Positions 1-8,985 of a DNA stretch of 64,000 nucleotides are shown in pieces. Position numbers and translations under genes: made by a program. Source of the DNA: Maribacter sp. HTCC2170 (GTDB lineage Bacteria; Bacteroidota; Bacteroidia; Flavobacteriales; Flavobacteriaceae); NCBI RefSeq assembly GCF_000153165.2, contig NC_014472.1, forward strand, positions 238,501 to 302,500. The letters run 5' to 3'. Position 1 is the first letter of the stretch, and every line of letters begins with the position of its first letter. A model generated the notes under the pieces. It was given only the letters and a program-made list of their open reading frames with translations. It was not told the DNA's origin and ran no database searches.

Positions 1-2204
1 AAGGGAACAATCTGATTTTGGATCAATGAATTATAGGGTTTATGGAAAGTACTTAAATCCTGACCCACAATTGAAATTACCGATACATCATCGACCACAG
101 TTATCCTATTGATATCCTTTGATTGAAAATCATGGGCAAATTCCCTTTGGAGTGCGATTTTTGCCTTTTGCGCACTATCTGCATTAACCACCAACCCTAT
201 TCCTCGTTCAGAAGAACCTTGCGAAATAATGCTAACACTTATATTGTTATCGCCCAAGGACCTGAATATTCGAGCGTCAATTCCCACCTTTCCTAGGAGT
301 CCACGACCTTCCAAATTGATCAATGCAACATCCTCTATAACAGATAAGGACTTTATACCTTCTTTATTCGTTTTAGCACTGATTAGAGTTCCCTCATTAT
401 CACTTTTAAATGTATTTAATATTCGCAGGGGAATATTTTTTTCAATCAGTGGAATAATTGTTTTTGCATGAAGTATAGTTGCACCAAAATTAGCTAGCTC
501 GTTCGCTTCGCTGTATGAAAGTTCTGATATTCGTTTCGCCTCAGCAACATAATCAGGATTAGCAGTAAATATACCATCTACGTGCGTATAATTTTGAAGC
601 TCCTCAGCATCAAGGTAGTTTGCAATCATGGCAGCAGAATAATTACTTCCGTTCCTCCCCAATGTTGTGGTTTCATTTTCTAAGGTCGAAGCTATAAAAC
701 CAGTAATCACCGGAACAGCTTCTTCGCCTAATTGGGAAAACTCGCGTAGCACATTTTCTTTTGAAACCGCCTCGATAACATGGGCATCACCAAATGTATC
801 ATCAGTTTTAATAAGCTTTCGCGAATCCATCAATCTGGCGTTGATTCCCTTTCCTATTAAGAGTTTGGTAATTAATTTTGCCGAAATCACTTCCCCATAA
901 GATAATACCTGGTCTCTTATTTTGGCACTATAATCCCCAAGCAAGGAAACACCTTCGAATAATTTGAACAACCCTTCAAACTCTGAAGAGAGGTTCACAT
1001 TTTTAAATGTATGTGTTTGATAGCTCTCGAACTTCTCAAAATCCTTTGAGTAATCTTTTCCTTCAGCAGCTTTTTCCAGTATCGCCTCTAATTGATCAGT
1101 AGCTTTTTCCCTCGCCGATAAAACCACTGCAATATTCTCACCTTTCTTAACCTTGTTGGTTATAATGTTCAACACATGACCTAACCCCTCTCCATTGCTA
1201 AGCGATTTTCCGCCAAACTTCAAGACTTTTATTCCTTGAGTTTTTCCATTGGTATTAAAAATACCGTTGAGCAGCTTTTGCATTTGTTCAAACTCAATTA
1301 AAAATGCATCATGCCCATGAAGCGATTGCACCTCACCATAGGTAACATTACTTTTCGCCTGTGCCAACTGCTTAAAGGTTTCTTTATTTTCCTTGGCCGT
1401 AAAAAAGAGATCAGAATCTACACCTACGATATGGATATTGGTATTACTATTTTGAAGATTAACAAAGGCTGATTCCCCATTTCGTGTAATGTCAATAGTT
1501 TTCAATAATTGGTTCATTAATTTATAAGCCGAAACTTGAAAACGATCCTTCAATTTCTCGCCATGGTGCATTAACCAACTTTCAACATTGAATACTTGTA
1601 GTTCTTCATTCGTACTCCTTTTGAATCGCTCTTTAAAAGACTCTGGAGTGCGATAGCACAACATGGCATGCATACGCGCATCGTGAACAGGTTGTTTAGA
1701 ATTTACCAAAAACTGCTCCTGAATTTGACAATTGGCAATCAACCAATCTGTAGATTTCCAATCAGATGCAACAGGAATCAAATGAGTCGTCAAATTTGGA
1801 TTCAAGGCTGCCATTTCCCAAGCAATACCACCTCCCAGTGAGCCTCCTATCATGGCAAAAAGTTTATCAATTTTCAACTCCTTAAGACCCAATAAAAAAA
1901 TCCTAGCAACATCTCCTGCAACAAAATCCTTGTAATTTTCAATTACAAATCCGTCATAGCCATTCCCAGGAATATTAAAGGCCATAATTGTATATTTATT
2001 GGTATCTATACACTTGCCCTCTCCAATTAGGGCAGACCACCATCCTTCAGGCCCTGTTACATTTGAGTTTCCCGTCAAAGCATGATTAACCAATATTATC
2101 GGTGCCTCATGCAAGTTTTTTCCAAAAAGTTGATACGATAGTGAGATATCCTGTTCAACCCCGCTGATGGTTTTATAATTCTTTAATTCTAATTGATGTA
2201 GCAT
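1..2204 (-). CDS. thrA: Fused homoserine O-acetyltransferase / aspartate kinase (C-terminus off window)
   Basis: Partial multidomain enzyme of the aspartate pathway; 734 codons are visible and the frame stays open to the left edge. Residues 1 to about 320 form a MetX-like alpha/beta hydrolase: oxyanion region NHALTGN, nucleophile elbow GGSLGG (Ser about 122), and late GVDSD and HGHDAF segments carrying the catalytic Asp and His. From about residue 325 an aspartokinase begins with KVLKFGGKS, followed by ACT-type regulatory sequence. Family knowledge suggests a homoserine dehydrogenase domain follows outside the window, which I cannot see. One chain would thus phosphorylate aspartate and acetylate homoserine. 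It lies 64 nt after metY, which uses O-acetylhomoserine, and probably shares the SAM-I-controlled transcript. The start is the ATG at 2204. Confidence 0.88.
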   Translation of the reverse strand, partial: MLHQLELKNYKTISGVEQDISLSYQLFGKNLHEAPIILVNHALTGNSNVTGPEGWWSALIGEGKCIDTNKYTIMAFNIPGNGYDGFVIENYKDFVAGDVARIFLLGLKELKIDKLFAMIGGSLGGGIAWEMAALNPNLTTHLIPVASDWKSTDWLIANCQIQEQFLVNSKQPVHDARMHAMLCYRTPESFKERFKRSTNEELQVFNVESWLMHHGEKLKDRFQVSAYKLMNQLLKTIDITRNGESAFVNLQNSNTNIHIVGVDSDLFFTAKENKETFKQLAQAKSNVTYGEVQSLHGHDAFLIEFEQMQKLLNGIFNTNGKTQGIKVLKFGGKSLSNGEGLGHVLNIITNKVKKGENIAVVLSAREKATDQLEAILEKAAEGKDYSKDFEKFESYQTHTFKNVNLSSEFEGLFKLFEGVSLLGDYSAKIRDQVLSYGEVISAKLITKLLIGKGINARLMDSRKLIKTDDTFGDAHVIEAVSKENVLREFSQLGEEAVPVITGFIASTLENETTTLGRNGSNYSAAMIANYLDAEELQNYTHVDGIFTANPDYVAEAKRISELSYSEANELANFGATILHAKTIIPLIEKNIPLRILNTFKSDNEGTLISAKTNKEGIKSLSVIEDVALINLEGRGLLGKVGIDARIFRSLGDNNISVSIISQGSSERGIGLVVNADSAQKAKIALQREFAHDFQSKDINRITVVDDVSVISIVGQDLSTFHKPYNSLIQNQIVP

Positions 2205-2230
2205 TATTAACGTACTCTATAATTATTGAT

Positions 2231-2261
2231 ATTCTCCTCTACCCAAAGGGCAAAGGAGAAT
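2231..2261 (-). other. Intercistronic hairpin between metY and the MetX-aspartokinase gene
   Basis: An 8-bp perfect inverted repeat (ATTCTCCT / AGGAGAAT) encloses a small CCC-TTT-GGG inner stem in the 64-nt gap. No T-run follows on the minus strand, so it does not look like a full terminator. It may be a processing or partial attenuation element that sets the ratio of the two genes. The function is inferred. Confidence 0.4.
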
Positions 2262-2268
2262 TTGAAAT

Positions 2269-3561
2269 CTATACCAAAATTGATTTGTCAACGGCTTCGA
2301 ATGCAGACTCTAAATCTGCCTTTAAATCCTCAATATCCTCTAAACCAACTGATAACCTTATTAAATCTTGACCTACACCTGCAGCTTCCTGCTGTTCTGA
2401 AGTCAATTGTTGATGTGTTGTACTTGCTGGATGGATAATCAAAGATTTTGTATCCCCAATATTGGCCAATAACGAGAACACCTGCGTTGCATCTGTCACT
2501 TGTTTGGCAGCTTCAAAACCGCCTTTAATTCCAAAAGTGACCAATCCACTTTGTCCTTTTGATAAATACTCCTTGGCAAGATCATTATAAGCACTACTCT
2601 CCAAACCAGGATAATTAACCCAAGCAACGTCTTGTCGACCTTCCAACCATTTAGCCAGTTCCAAGGCATTTTCACTGTGTTGTTTAATACGAACCGACAG
2701 TGTTTCCAACCCTTGAATAATTTGAAAAGCATTATATGGGCTAAGGGCTCCCCCAAAATCGCGAAGGCCTTCCAAAATCAGTTTAAAAGTAAAAGCAGCT
2801 GCACCCAGAGCCTCATGGTAAACTAACCCATGATATCCTGCTGAGGGCTCAGTGAATTCAGGAAACTTGCCATTGGACCAATCAAAGGTTCCTGCATCAA
2901 TTATTGCTCCTCCCAATGAGTTTCCTTGACCCCCAATATATTTTGTTAACGAGTGAATAACCAAATTCGCCCCATGCTCAATTGGATTCAATAAAGCAGG
3001 TGTGGCCACTGTATTATCAACAATAAATGGCACTTTAGCCGCTTTTGCTTGAGCAGAAATACCTTTTAGGTCAAGAACATCCAATTTTGGATTCCCTAAT
3101 GATTCAACAAAAATAGCCCGCGTATTCTCTTGGACAGCACTACCAAAATTCTCAGGATCCGAGGCATCGACAAAAGTTGTTGTGATACCCAGTCTTGGTA
3201 AAGTAACATTCAATAGATTAAAAGTCCCACCATAAAGACTGCTCGACGCGACTATATGATCACCAGCCTTCAATAAAGTTAATAACCCTGTAGAAATTGC
3301 AGCCGTCCCTGATGCAAAAACAACCGCACCTACACCACCTTCAATGGCAGCCAAACGATCTTGAAGAATTTGATTCGTTGGATTATTAAGACGCGTATAA
3401 ATAAACCCTAGCTCCTTTAAGGAAAATAAGTTGGCCGCATGATCTGTATCGTTAAAAACGTACGAGGAAGTTTGGTAAATAGGCACTGCTCTTGTACCAC
3501 CTGTTTGTGTTGTGTCATGCCCAGCATGCAGTGCATTTGTAGAAAATTTTTGATTACCCAT
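2269..3561 (-). CDS. metY: O-acetylhomoserine sulfhydrylase (MetY)
   Basis: A PLP-dependent enzyme of the Cys/Met metabolism family, 430 aa, the normal MetY length. It converts O-acetylhomoserine plus sulfide to homocysteine in the cytoplasm. The fold-type I core is clear: FASGTAAIS near residue 82, the cofactor-binding aspartate in VDNTVATP near 181, and the Schiff-base lysine in HSLTKYIGG (Lys207). The long insertion after the lysine (IDAGTFDW and onward) is typical of MetY rather than MetB or MetC. It is first in a transcript with the MetX-aspartokinase gene, so the producer and the user of O-acetylhomoserine are co-expressed. A SAM-I riboswitch lies in its leader. Confidence 0.95.
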   Translation of the reverse strand: MGNQKFSTNALHAGHDTTQTGGTRAVPIYQTSSYVFNDTDHAANLFSLKELGFIYTRLNNPTNQILQDRLAAIEGGVGAVVFASGTAAISTGLLTLLKAGDHIVASSSLYGGTFNLLNVTLPRLGITTTFVDASDPENFGSAVQENTRAIFVESLGNPKLDVLDLKGISAQAKAAKVPFIVDNTVATPALLNPIEHGANLVIHSLTKYIGGQGNSLGGAIIDAGTFDWSNGKFPEFTEPSAGYHGLVYHEALGAAAFTFKLILEGLRDFGGALSPYNAFQIIQGLETLSVRIKQHSENALELAKWLEGRQDVAWVNYPGLESSAYNDLAKEYLSKGQSGLVTFGIKGGFEAAKQVTDATQVFSLLANIGDTKSLIIHPASTTHQQLTSEQQEAAGVGQDLIRLSVGLEDIEDLKADLESAFEAVDKSILV

Positions 3562-3595
3562 GATTTTAATTTGTTTTAGTTGTTAATTAAATAAA

Positions 3596-3679
3596 TCAAA
3601 ACACCAGCACCATAATTGCGATGAAGCAATATGGAAAATCAAAAAGTTAAAAAGAAAGAGACAATTACATTTTGTAATT
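3596..3679 (-). promoter_or_regulatory. Leader between SAM-I aptamer and metY: two hairpins and a mini-ORF
   Basis: Downstream of the aptamer on the transcript there is first a 7-bp hairpin (AATTACA/TGTAATT, 3663-3679) followed by a pyrimidine-rich tract. A second hairpin follows (ATTGC/GCAAT, 3615-3630), and then a five-codon open frame, Met-Val-Leu-Val-Phe-stop (3596-3613). The first hairpin plus U-rich tract could be a weak terminator. The mini-ORF could be chance. This is the likely expression platform by position only. Confidence 0.35.
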
Positions 3680-3685
3680 CGTTTC

Positions 3686-3806
3686 GTTATCTGCCGATAT
3701 GCTGAATTAATTTCAACAGTTGGTAGAATTTAGCACCTTCTTTATTATAGAAACAAAGGGTTGCTAAGGCTTCATAGGGTCTAATCCCTCCACCTTTCTT
3801 GATAAC
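3686..3806 (-). promoter_or_regulatory. SAM-I (S-box) riboswitch aptamer
   Basis: Read on the minus strand, the region carries the S-box core in order: TTATCAAGAAAGGTGGAGGG, then GACCCTATGAAGCCT, then TAGCAACC, then AAGGTGCTAAATTC. P1 closes as GTTATC (3801-3806) with GATAAC (3686-3691). The ATGA-GCC and GGTGC elements are the conserved SAM-binding and kink-turn segments of this family. It lies 125 nt upstream of metY and 31 nt downstream of a -7 box. SAM binding would be expected to switch metY and the fused MetX-aspartokinase off, as for the family. Confidence 0.93.
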
Positions 3807-3836
3807 AATTCAATATGTGTTTGAACTTTTGAACGA

Positions 3837-3844
3837 CAAATATA
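3837..3844 (-). promoter_or_regulatory. -7 promoter box for the metY operon
   Basis: TATATTTG on the minus strand matches the Bacteroidota sigma-A -7 consensus TAnnTTTG. It lies about 30 nt before the SAM-I aptamer, a sensible distance for a leader start. I found no clear -33 TTG at the right spacing. Confidence 0.55.
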
Positions 3845-3882
3845 AGGCCGCAACTTTGGTTTTTCCTAATCTTTTATGAAAA

Positions 3883-5139
3883 TTATATCTTAAATGCTGC
3901 TTTCACCTCATCAACCATATCCAATTTCTCCCATGTGAACAGTTCAACCTCTGTTTCTATTCTGCCATTGTATGGTGATTCAAAAACTTTAGTAATCACC
4001 TTAGGCTCTTTACCCATATGACCGTAGGCTGCTGTTTCCAAATAAATTGGGTTTCGCAGCTTTAACCGTTCCTCAATGGCAAAAGGTCGCATATCGAATA
4101 ATTGGGAGACTATTTCCGCAATTTCTCCATCACTTTTATCAACCTTAGAGGTTCCATACGTGTTTACGAAAATAGAGGTTGGCTCCACTACACCTATTGC
4201 ATAACTCACCTGCACTAAAACTTCATCCGAAATGCCAGCTGCCACAAGGTTTTTTGCGATATGACGTGCTGCATAGGCTGCACTTCTATCTACCTTGCTT
4301 GGGTCTTTGCCACTAAATGCACCGCCACCATGGGCGCCTTTTCCACCATAAGTATCAACAATTATCTTTCTACCTGTAAGACCCGTATCCCCATGAGGTC
4401 CACCAATCACAAATTTCCCTGTAGGATTGATATGATATTTTATTTGATCATCAAACAGGGTCTGCATATTCGAAGGCAATTGATTAACGACGAGTGGAAT
4501 CAGGATTGATATGATATCATCTTTGATTTTGGCCAACATTTTATCATCATTGGCATCAAATTGATCATGTTGAGTAGAAACTACTATAGTATCTATTCGT
4601 TGAGGAACATTATCATCAGAATACTCAATGGTCACCTGTGCTTTTGCATCCGGTCTTAAATAAGCTATTTCATTTCCTTCACGTCTCAAGTCTGCCAAGG
4701 TCTGCAAAATTCTATGAGAAATATCAAGAGCTAAGGGCATATAATTTTCGGTTTCTTTTGTAGCATAACCAAACATCATTCCTTGGTCCCCTGCACCTTG
4801 TTCTTCTTTTGAACCTCTATCAACACCTTGGTTAATGTCCTGTGATTGTTCATGAATCAAAGAAATAACTCCGCATGAATCTCCACTAAACTGGTACTCC
4901 CCTTTAGTATAGCCTATCTTATTGATAACATTCCTGGCAATATTCTGAACATCCAGATAGGTATGACTTTTTACTTCTCCGGCCAAAACTACTTGACCAG
5001 TTGTCACCAATGTTTCACAAGCCACTTTGCTTTCGGGGTCAAAAGCCAAAAAACTATCCAACAAAGCATCACTGATTTGATCCGCAACTTTGTCCGGATG
5101 CCCTTCACTAACAGATTCTGAGGTAAATAAATATGCCAT
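3883..5139 (-). CDS. metK: S-adenosylmethionine synthetase (MetK)
   Basis: Makes SAM from methionine and ATP. It is 418 aa and has all the family signatures: [18 protein letters not shown] at the N-terminus (ATP/Mg site), the loop [13 protein letters not shown], and the glycine-rich [19 protein letters not shown] segment. The ATG at 5139 gives the canonical N-terminus. It is monocistronic: the metY aptamer and promoter follow downstream. A SAM-II-type riboswitch lies in its 5' leader, so its product probably represses it through a different RNA from the one controlling metY. Confidence 0.97.
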   Translation of the reverse strand: MAYLFTSESVSEGHPDKVADQISDALLDSFLAFDPESKVACETLVTTGQVVLAGEVKSHTYLDVQNIARNVINKIGYTKGEYQFSGDSCGVISLIHEQSQDINQGVDRGSKEEQGAGDQGMMFGYATKETENYMPLALDISHRILQTLADLRREGNEIAYLRPDAKAQVTIEYSDDNVPQRIDTIVVSTQHDQFDANDDKMLAKIKDDIISILIPLVVNQLPSNMQTLFDDQIKYHINPTGKFVIGGPHGDTGLTGRKIIVDTYGGKGAHGGGAFSGKDPSKVDRSAAYAARHIAKNLVAAGISDEVLVQVSYAIGVVEPTSIFVNTYGTSKVDKSDGEIAEIVSQLFDMRPFAIEERLKLRNPIYLETAAYGHMGKEPKVITKVFESPYNGRIETEVELFTWEKLDMVDEVKAAFKI

Positions 5140-5213
5140 TATTCTATACTATAATTATAGGAAAAAATGAAATGATTGCAGGTGAAGCGTAGTTACTGAT
5201 ATTTTTCAGTAGG

Positions 5214-5277
5214 TACTGCTTTAGCATTTTATGAAGTTGAGAACTTCGAGGTTGCAATCAGTCAAATCTTTCCTCTT
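5214..5277 (-). promoter_or_regulatory. SAM-II-type riboswitch upstream of metK
   Basis: On the minus strand a short helix (GAGG/CCTC) encloses a loop with the SAM-II-like segments GATTTGACTG and ATTGCA. Downstream lies ATAAAATGCTAAAGCAGT. Two pseudoknot pairings can be drawn as in SAM-II: loop ACTG with 3' CAGT, and loop TTGC with GCTAA (one bulged T). An extra perfect hairpin (GAAGTT-CTC-AACTTC, 5231-5245) lies between P1 and the 3' segment. The element sits 75 nt before the metK start and about 12 nt after a -7 box. SAM-II is best known from Alphaproteobacteria. The call rests on motif and pairing, not on a covariance search. Confidence 0.78.
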
Positions 5278-5288
5278 GATGTCGATGG

Positions 5289-5296
5289 CAAAAGTA
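5289..5296 (-). promoter_or_regulatory. -7 promoter box for metK
   Basis: TACTTTTG on the minus strand fits TAnnTTTG and lies about 12 nt upstream of the SAM-II element, so transcription would start just before the aptamer. No clear -33 element is seen. Confidence 0.5.
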
Positions 5297-5344
5297 TGAA
5301 TTTAGTTTTGTTCTAAAAATGGTTTAACAATAATTTATTGTGCT

Positions 5345-8023
5345 CTAAAGATTATACTTCACAGTAAAAAGCACATATCGCGGCTGTACAAAATAGGATT
5401 GTGTTGCGTAGAATAATTCATTCGTACTATCACTATTCAAAGAATCGGTATCAAGTAAGTTCGTACCCTTTAACCCAAATTCCCATTTACTATCTGCTTT
5501 TTGGTAACTTAAATTGGACTCTAAAAAGCCGTAGGTGTTTTTAATTGTATTTTCTTTATCTGTATACTGATAATAATCGTAATCAAGATTGAAAATAAAA
5601 TTCTTAAAAAGGGGGGTGTCAAACTTTACAAAGGGCCTTTTGGTGTAAAAGGTTGTTTCTAAGTCAGCATTTTTATAATTATTGACCATATATCTGTAAC
5701 CTAATTCCAAATTTGGGGCATTACTGAAATTAGTCGATAATGAGGTAGTATAACTTTGGGTAAACGAATCTGAAGTTTGCTGCTCCCCTCCTATAAGGTT
5801 GTTTGTTGTTGACCATGCAACATTGCCCCGAAAAGAACCTTTTATCTTTCCAAAAGTACGTTCATACCTACCCATTGCCGATAATGATTCATCTTTAAAA
5901 TTTGAATTTATGGTAGTCCCGACTCTATTGATTCCGACAATTTCTGAACTGTTTTTAAAGGCATCAATCTTTTTAGTGTAAACGATATTCCCAAAAATAT
6001 TCGTGAAATTGAACATATTGAAACTAAAGAAATTCAGCGACAGATTATGGTTTAAAGCACTTTCCAAATCACGATTGCCCCTATAGATCGAATTATAGGA
6101 ATTAAGTACATATGCCAGGGCAAATTTATTCACATCGGTAAAAGCACGGGTCATCTGGTAATTGAACCTTAAATTCTCAGATTTTTTGAGTTGCATATTT
6201 ATATACATATCGGGCAAAAAAGAAGTCAGCTTATCGGTAACCTCTGTATCTGACTGAAGATTTTTTGCTGTGTATGTATGCAATGTGGCCCCAGGATTGA
6301 AAGTGAAAATCCCTGTAATAAATTTATAATGAAAACCCATGTACAAATCTGAAACGGAGTATGTAATATCGTTTTCAAAGTCATTACCCGTTAAGGTCAA
6401 TGCACTGGCATTATCCAATATTTGATAAATGGAGGAATTGAAATTCTGATGGCTTTGAGTGGTACCCAAAGTAAGGTTCAAATTGCTTTTACTTCCTAAA
6501 ATATGGTAATAATCAATTTTTGCATCCACCTTATTCGTGAATGTCTTTTTTGCTTGATTTAAATCGTACATTTCTTGGTCGGTAACCACAGGAAAAATAT
6601 CAGAAAAAGCAAACTCCCTTCTTAGAGCTTCATAGAATGGGTCTTCGGCTTGGTACAAATACTGGGCTTCGACAGCAAAAATATTCTTGTCGTTCATTGT
6701 ATAGTACAGATTCACATTTTGATTTATTGATGTAGGTTTTTGCTTTTTCTCTTCAACTATTTCATCTACAATATCAGATACTGAAAGCACATCTATTGTT
6801 TCAAAATCATCTGATTGTTTCAAAAACAAATCGTAATCCATTTGAAAATCATCATTGGGTTTAAATCTTGTACTTAACTTAGCCAACCCTAAATGAACGG
6901 TTTGATCAGTTTTAGTAGAAGCCTCTTCTATTTCATTACTGGAAATGAAGGTTGTACTTTTTTGGGTTTCCATTAATGTCCCAGTATAGGAATAAATACC
7001 AAAACCACTTAAATCCCAGGCTTTATTTGGAGAATAACTCACATTTACCGCAGCAAATTTAGTTTCAAGGTCTTTGGCCCTATTATTCTGCATTGTTGAA
7101 AGCCCCAATGCATCTGAACCTGTACCAATACTACTTCCCCCACGAGAGTTCAAATTTCTAAAGCCGCCAGTAAAATTTCTGTAATCGCGTCGAGTAAAAG
7201 GCACTTCGCCCACATTATTCATATCTGTTATGATATTGATACTGCCCTTAGGCGAGTAATAAAATAGTTTAGGGTGTGCCAGATATCGGGCTTCTGGACC
7301 ATATCCTGCCGTAATTTCACCAAACCAAAAATTCTTTTTCCCTTCCTTTAATTTAATGTTCAATGCTACATTATCATCATCATTGGTTAAACCTCGCATT
7401 TGCGAAATTTCATTATAGTTTTTTAAAACTTCGACCTTACTGAGCGCATCAGCTGGAATATTCTCGACTGCCAATTTAGAATCGCCATCAAAAAAATCTT
7501 TGCCCTCTACCATCACTTTTTGCACCGTTTTCCCCTCAACTTCAATTTGTCCATTATCATTGACCTCTATTCCAGGAAGGTTCTCTAATACATCTTTTAA
7601 CTTTTTTTCTGTACCGGTAACAAAAGCATCCGTGTCATAAACAATAGTATCACCCTTTACTGATACCGGCATTTCATAAGTGACTTCAACATCATCCAAC
7701 ATATTCACTTGTTGGTTCAAAGTAAAATCCTTGGTAATCTCTTTAGCGACGGGAGTTATTGCAAAAACTTCGGTAGCAAAACCTATGTAACTTATTTTTA
7801 CTGTATATGCCACATTCATCTTCAGGTTAAGCTTGTAACGCCCTGAATGATTTGTAATCCCATATGACTCTAATCCCTTGGTCTCATCATTAATGGCAAT
7901 AACATTGGCCATTTCAATGTTTGTACCTGTACTATCACTTACAATCCCAGTAAGTAAAACTTCCTGGGCAAGACAGGAAACCATAACACCAAAAAATGCA
8001 ATACAAAACAATATCCTTTTCAT
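5345..8023 (-). CDS. Outer-membrane beta-barrel protein with CarboxypepD_reg and plug domains
   Basis: A TonB-receptor-like outer-membrane protein of 892 aa. Residues 1-20 are a signal peptide (ends SCLAQ). Residues about 21-105 form a CarboxypepD_reg beta-sandwich (GIVSDSTGTNIEMANVIA). Residues about 120-210 resemble a TonB plug (LENLPGIEVNDNGQIEVEG). The rest is a long beta-barrel of the OMP_b-brl_3 type ending in alternating aromatic/hydrophobic residues. The substrate is unknown. It lies 51 nt after a GLPGLI-family gene on the same strand, a pairing seen often in Bacteroidota, so the two probably work together in the envelope. No SusD partner is adjacent. Confidence 0.85.
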   Translation of the reverse strand: MKRILFCIAFFGVMVSCLAQEVLLTGIVSDSTGTNIEMANVIAINDETKGLESYGITNHSGRYKLNLKMNVAYTVKISYIGFATEVFAITPVAKEITKDFTLNQQVNMLDDVEVTYEMPVSVKGDTIVYDTDAFVTGTEKKLKDVLENLPGIEVNDNGQIEVEGKTVQKVMVEGKDFFDGDSKLAVENIPADALSKVEVLKNYNEISQMRGLTNDDDNVALNIKLKEGKKNFWFGEITAGYGPEARYLAHPKLFYYSPKGSINIITDMNNVGEVPFTRRDYRNFTGGFRNLNSRGGSSIGTGSDALGLSTMQNNRAKDLETKFAAVNVSYSPNKAWDLSGFGIYSYTGTLMETQKSTTFISSNEIEEASTKTDQTVHLGLAKLSTRFKPNDDFQMDYDLFLKQSDDFETIDVLSVSDIVDEIVEEKKQKPTSINQNVNLYYTMNDKNIFAVEAQYLYQAEDPFYEALRREFAFSDIFPVVTDQEMYDLNQAKKTFTNKVDAKIDYYHILGSKSNLNLTLGTTQSHQNFNSSIYQILDNASALTLTGNDFENDITYSVSDLYMGFHYKFITGIFTFNPGATLHTYTAKNLQSDTEVTDKLTSFLPDMYINMQLKKSENLRFNYQMTRAFTDVNKFALAYVLNSYNSIYRGNRDLESALNHNLSLNFFSFNMFNFTNIFGNIVYTKKIDAFKNSSEIVGINRVGTTINSNFKDESLSAMGRYERTFGKIKGSFRGNVAWSTTNNLIGGEQQTSDSFTQSYTTSLSTNFSNAPNLELGYRYMVNNYKNADLETTFYTKRPFVKFDTPLFKNFIFNLDYDYYQYTDKENTIKNTYGFLESNLSYQKADSKWEFGLKGTNLLDTDSLNSDSTNELFYATQSYFVQPRYVLFTVKYNL

Positions 8024-8074
8024 GGGAAGAAATACTTTGAAATAAATATCAATACTTAAGTGAGTTTTGGTTTA

Positions 8075-8932
8075 TTAGAATCTACGATCTCCTGGCGGCC
8101 TTCTATTTCTAAAATTCTCCCTCATTTCCTGCATTTTCTTTTTTGAGATGTCATTATACTCTTGTTGGTTCACTTTTTTACCTTTTGTGGGAGCTTTTAT
8201 ATCTACCTTTTCTTTTGGGTTCAATATAATCTTGGAACAGATGATTGTTGTAATATCATCTCTAACTTCAAGAATAAGCCCCGGAAGACCCCAGTATTCA
8301 TCAGGACCATGATTTATTGGCACTTCTGGAGTATACCATGCAACAATCTGAACTTCTTTCTCAATAACTTCTTCCTCCTTTTCCTCTTTATCATCATTCA
8401 TTTTCCTATTTCCTTCTGGCCCCGGACCAGGTGGTCTAAAAGCCCTCGGGTTTCTTCGTTGTATCATTTTTGTGGCGGTAGCTTTGAAAGCGGTATAATT
8501 TCCAATTTGTTTCGTTTCACTACCCATTTTCCAATCTAGTTTTGGAAGGCTGTCCTCTATCAAAAATATCTTTCCTAAAAGTTCATTTTTCGATAAATAC
8601 TTTTGCTCTTGAATGTTCTTATAATAATCCCCATTACCACCACTCATCATACGGAACATCATTCCACGTCTATTATAAGTATTGGGTTGCTCCAGCTTTT
8701 CCTCTTCTTTATAAATTGATTCGGCCGTATTGAAAATGAGTGTAAAAGACCTTTCACTGGCGCTTTTAATACGTTCCATAATTTCCTTTTTACGGTCTTC
8801 TGGAATTTGCCTTCCGCCAAAATCCATATTCACCTGTGTTTTACTTTCGTAAACCGCCTTTCCTTGGAAATCTTGGGAAATTACGCTTTGAAGGGTAAGC
8901 AAAAACAAGAGACTTATCAATACTAATTTCAT
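8075..8932 (-). CDS. GLPGLI family protein
   Basis: A secreted or periplasmic protein of 285 aa from the chosen ATG. The defining motif WGLPGLILEV lies near residue 220, preceded by AWYTPEVPINHGPDEY. A signal peptide (KLVLISLLFLLTLQSVISQ) opens the protein. I chose the start at 8932 rather than the in-frame ATG at 9031, because it puts the signal peptide first and a -7 box (8986-8993) would otherwise lie inside the gene. The C-terminus is basic and proline-rich. The family has no established biochemical role. The neighbour downstream is the barrel protein, and the two are probably co-transcribed. Confidence 0.88.
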   Translation of the reverse strand: MKLVLISLLFLLTLQSVISQDFQGKAVYESKTQVNMDFGGRQIPEDRKKEIMERIKSASERSFTLIFNTAESIYKEEEKLEQPNTYNRRGMMFRMMSGGNGDYYKNIQEQKYLSKNELLGKIFLIEDSLPKLDWKMGSETKQIGNYTAFKATATKMIQRRNPRAFRPPGPGPEGNRKMNDDKEEKEEEVIEKEVQIVAWYTPEVPINHGPDEYWGLPGLILEVRDDITTIICSKIILNPKEKVDIKAPTKGKKVNQQEYNDISKKKMQEMRENFRNRRPPGDRRF

Positions 8933-8985
8933 GTCAGTAATTTTGATTTGATTATTAGACGATTCTTTCGTGAATAGGTTTAATC

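Noticed and set aside
8162..8539. Open frame of 125 codons on the plus strand inside the GLPGLI gene
   Set aside because: It is antisense to a well-supported gene, has unusual composition (very rich in Phe and Ile) and no recognisable motif.
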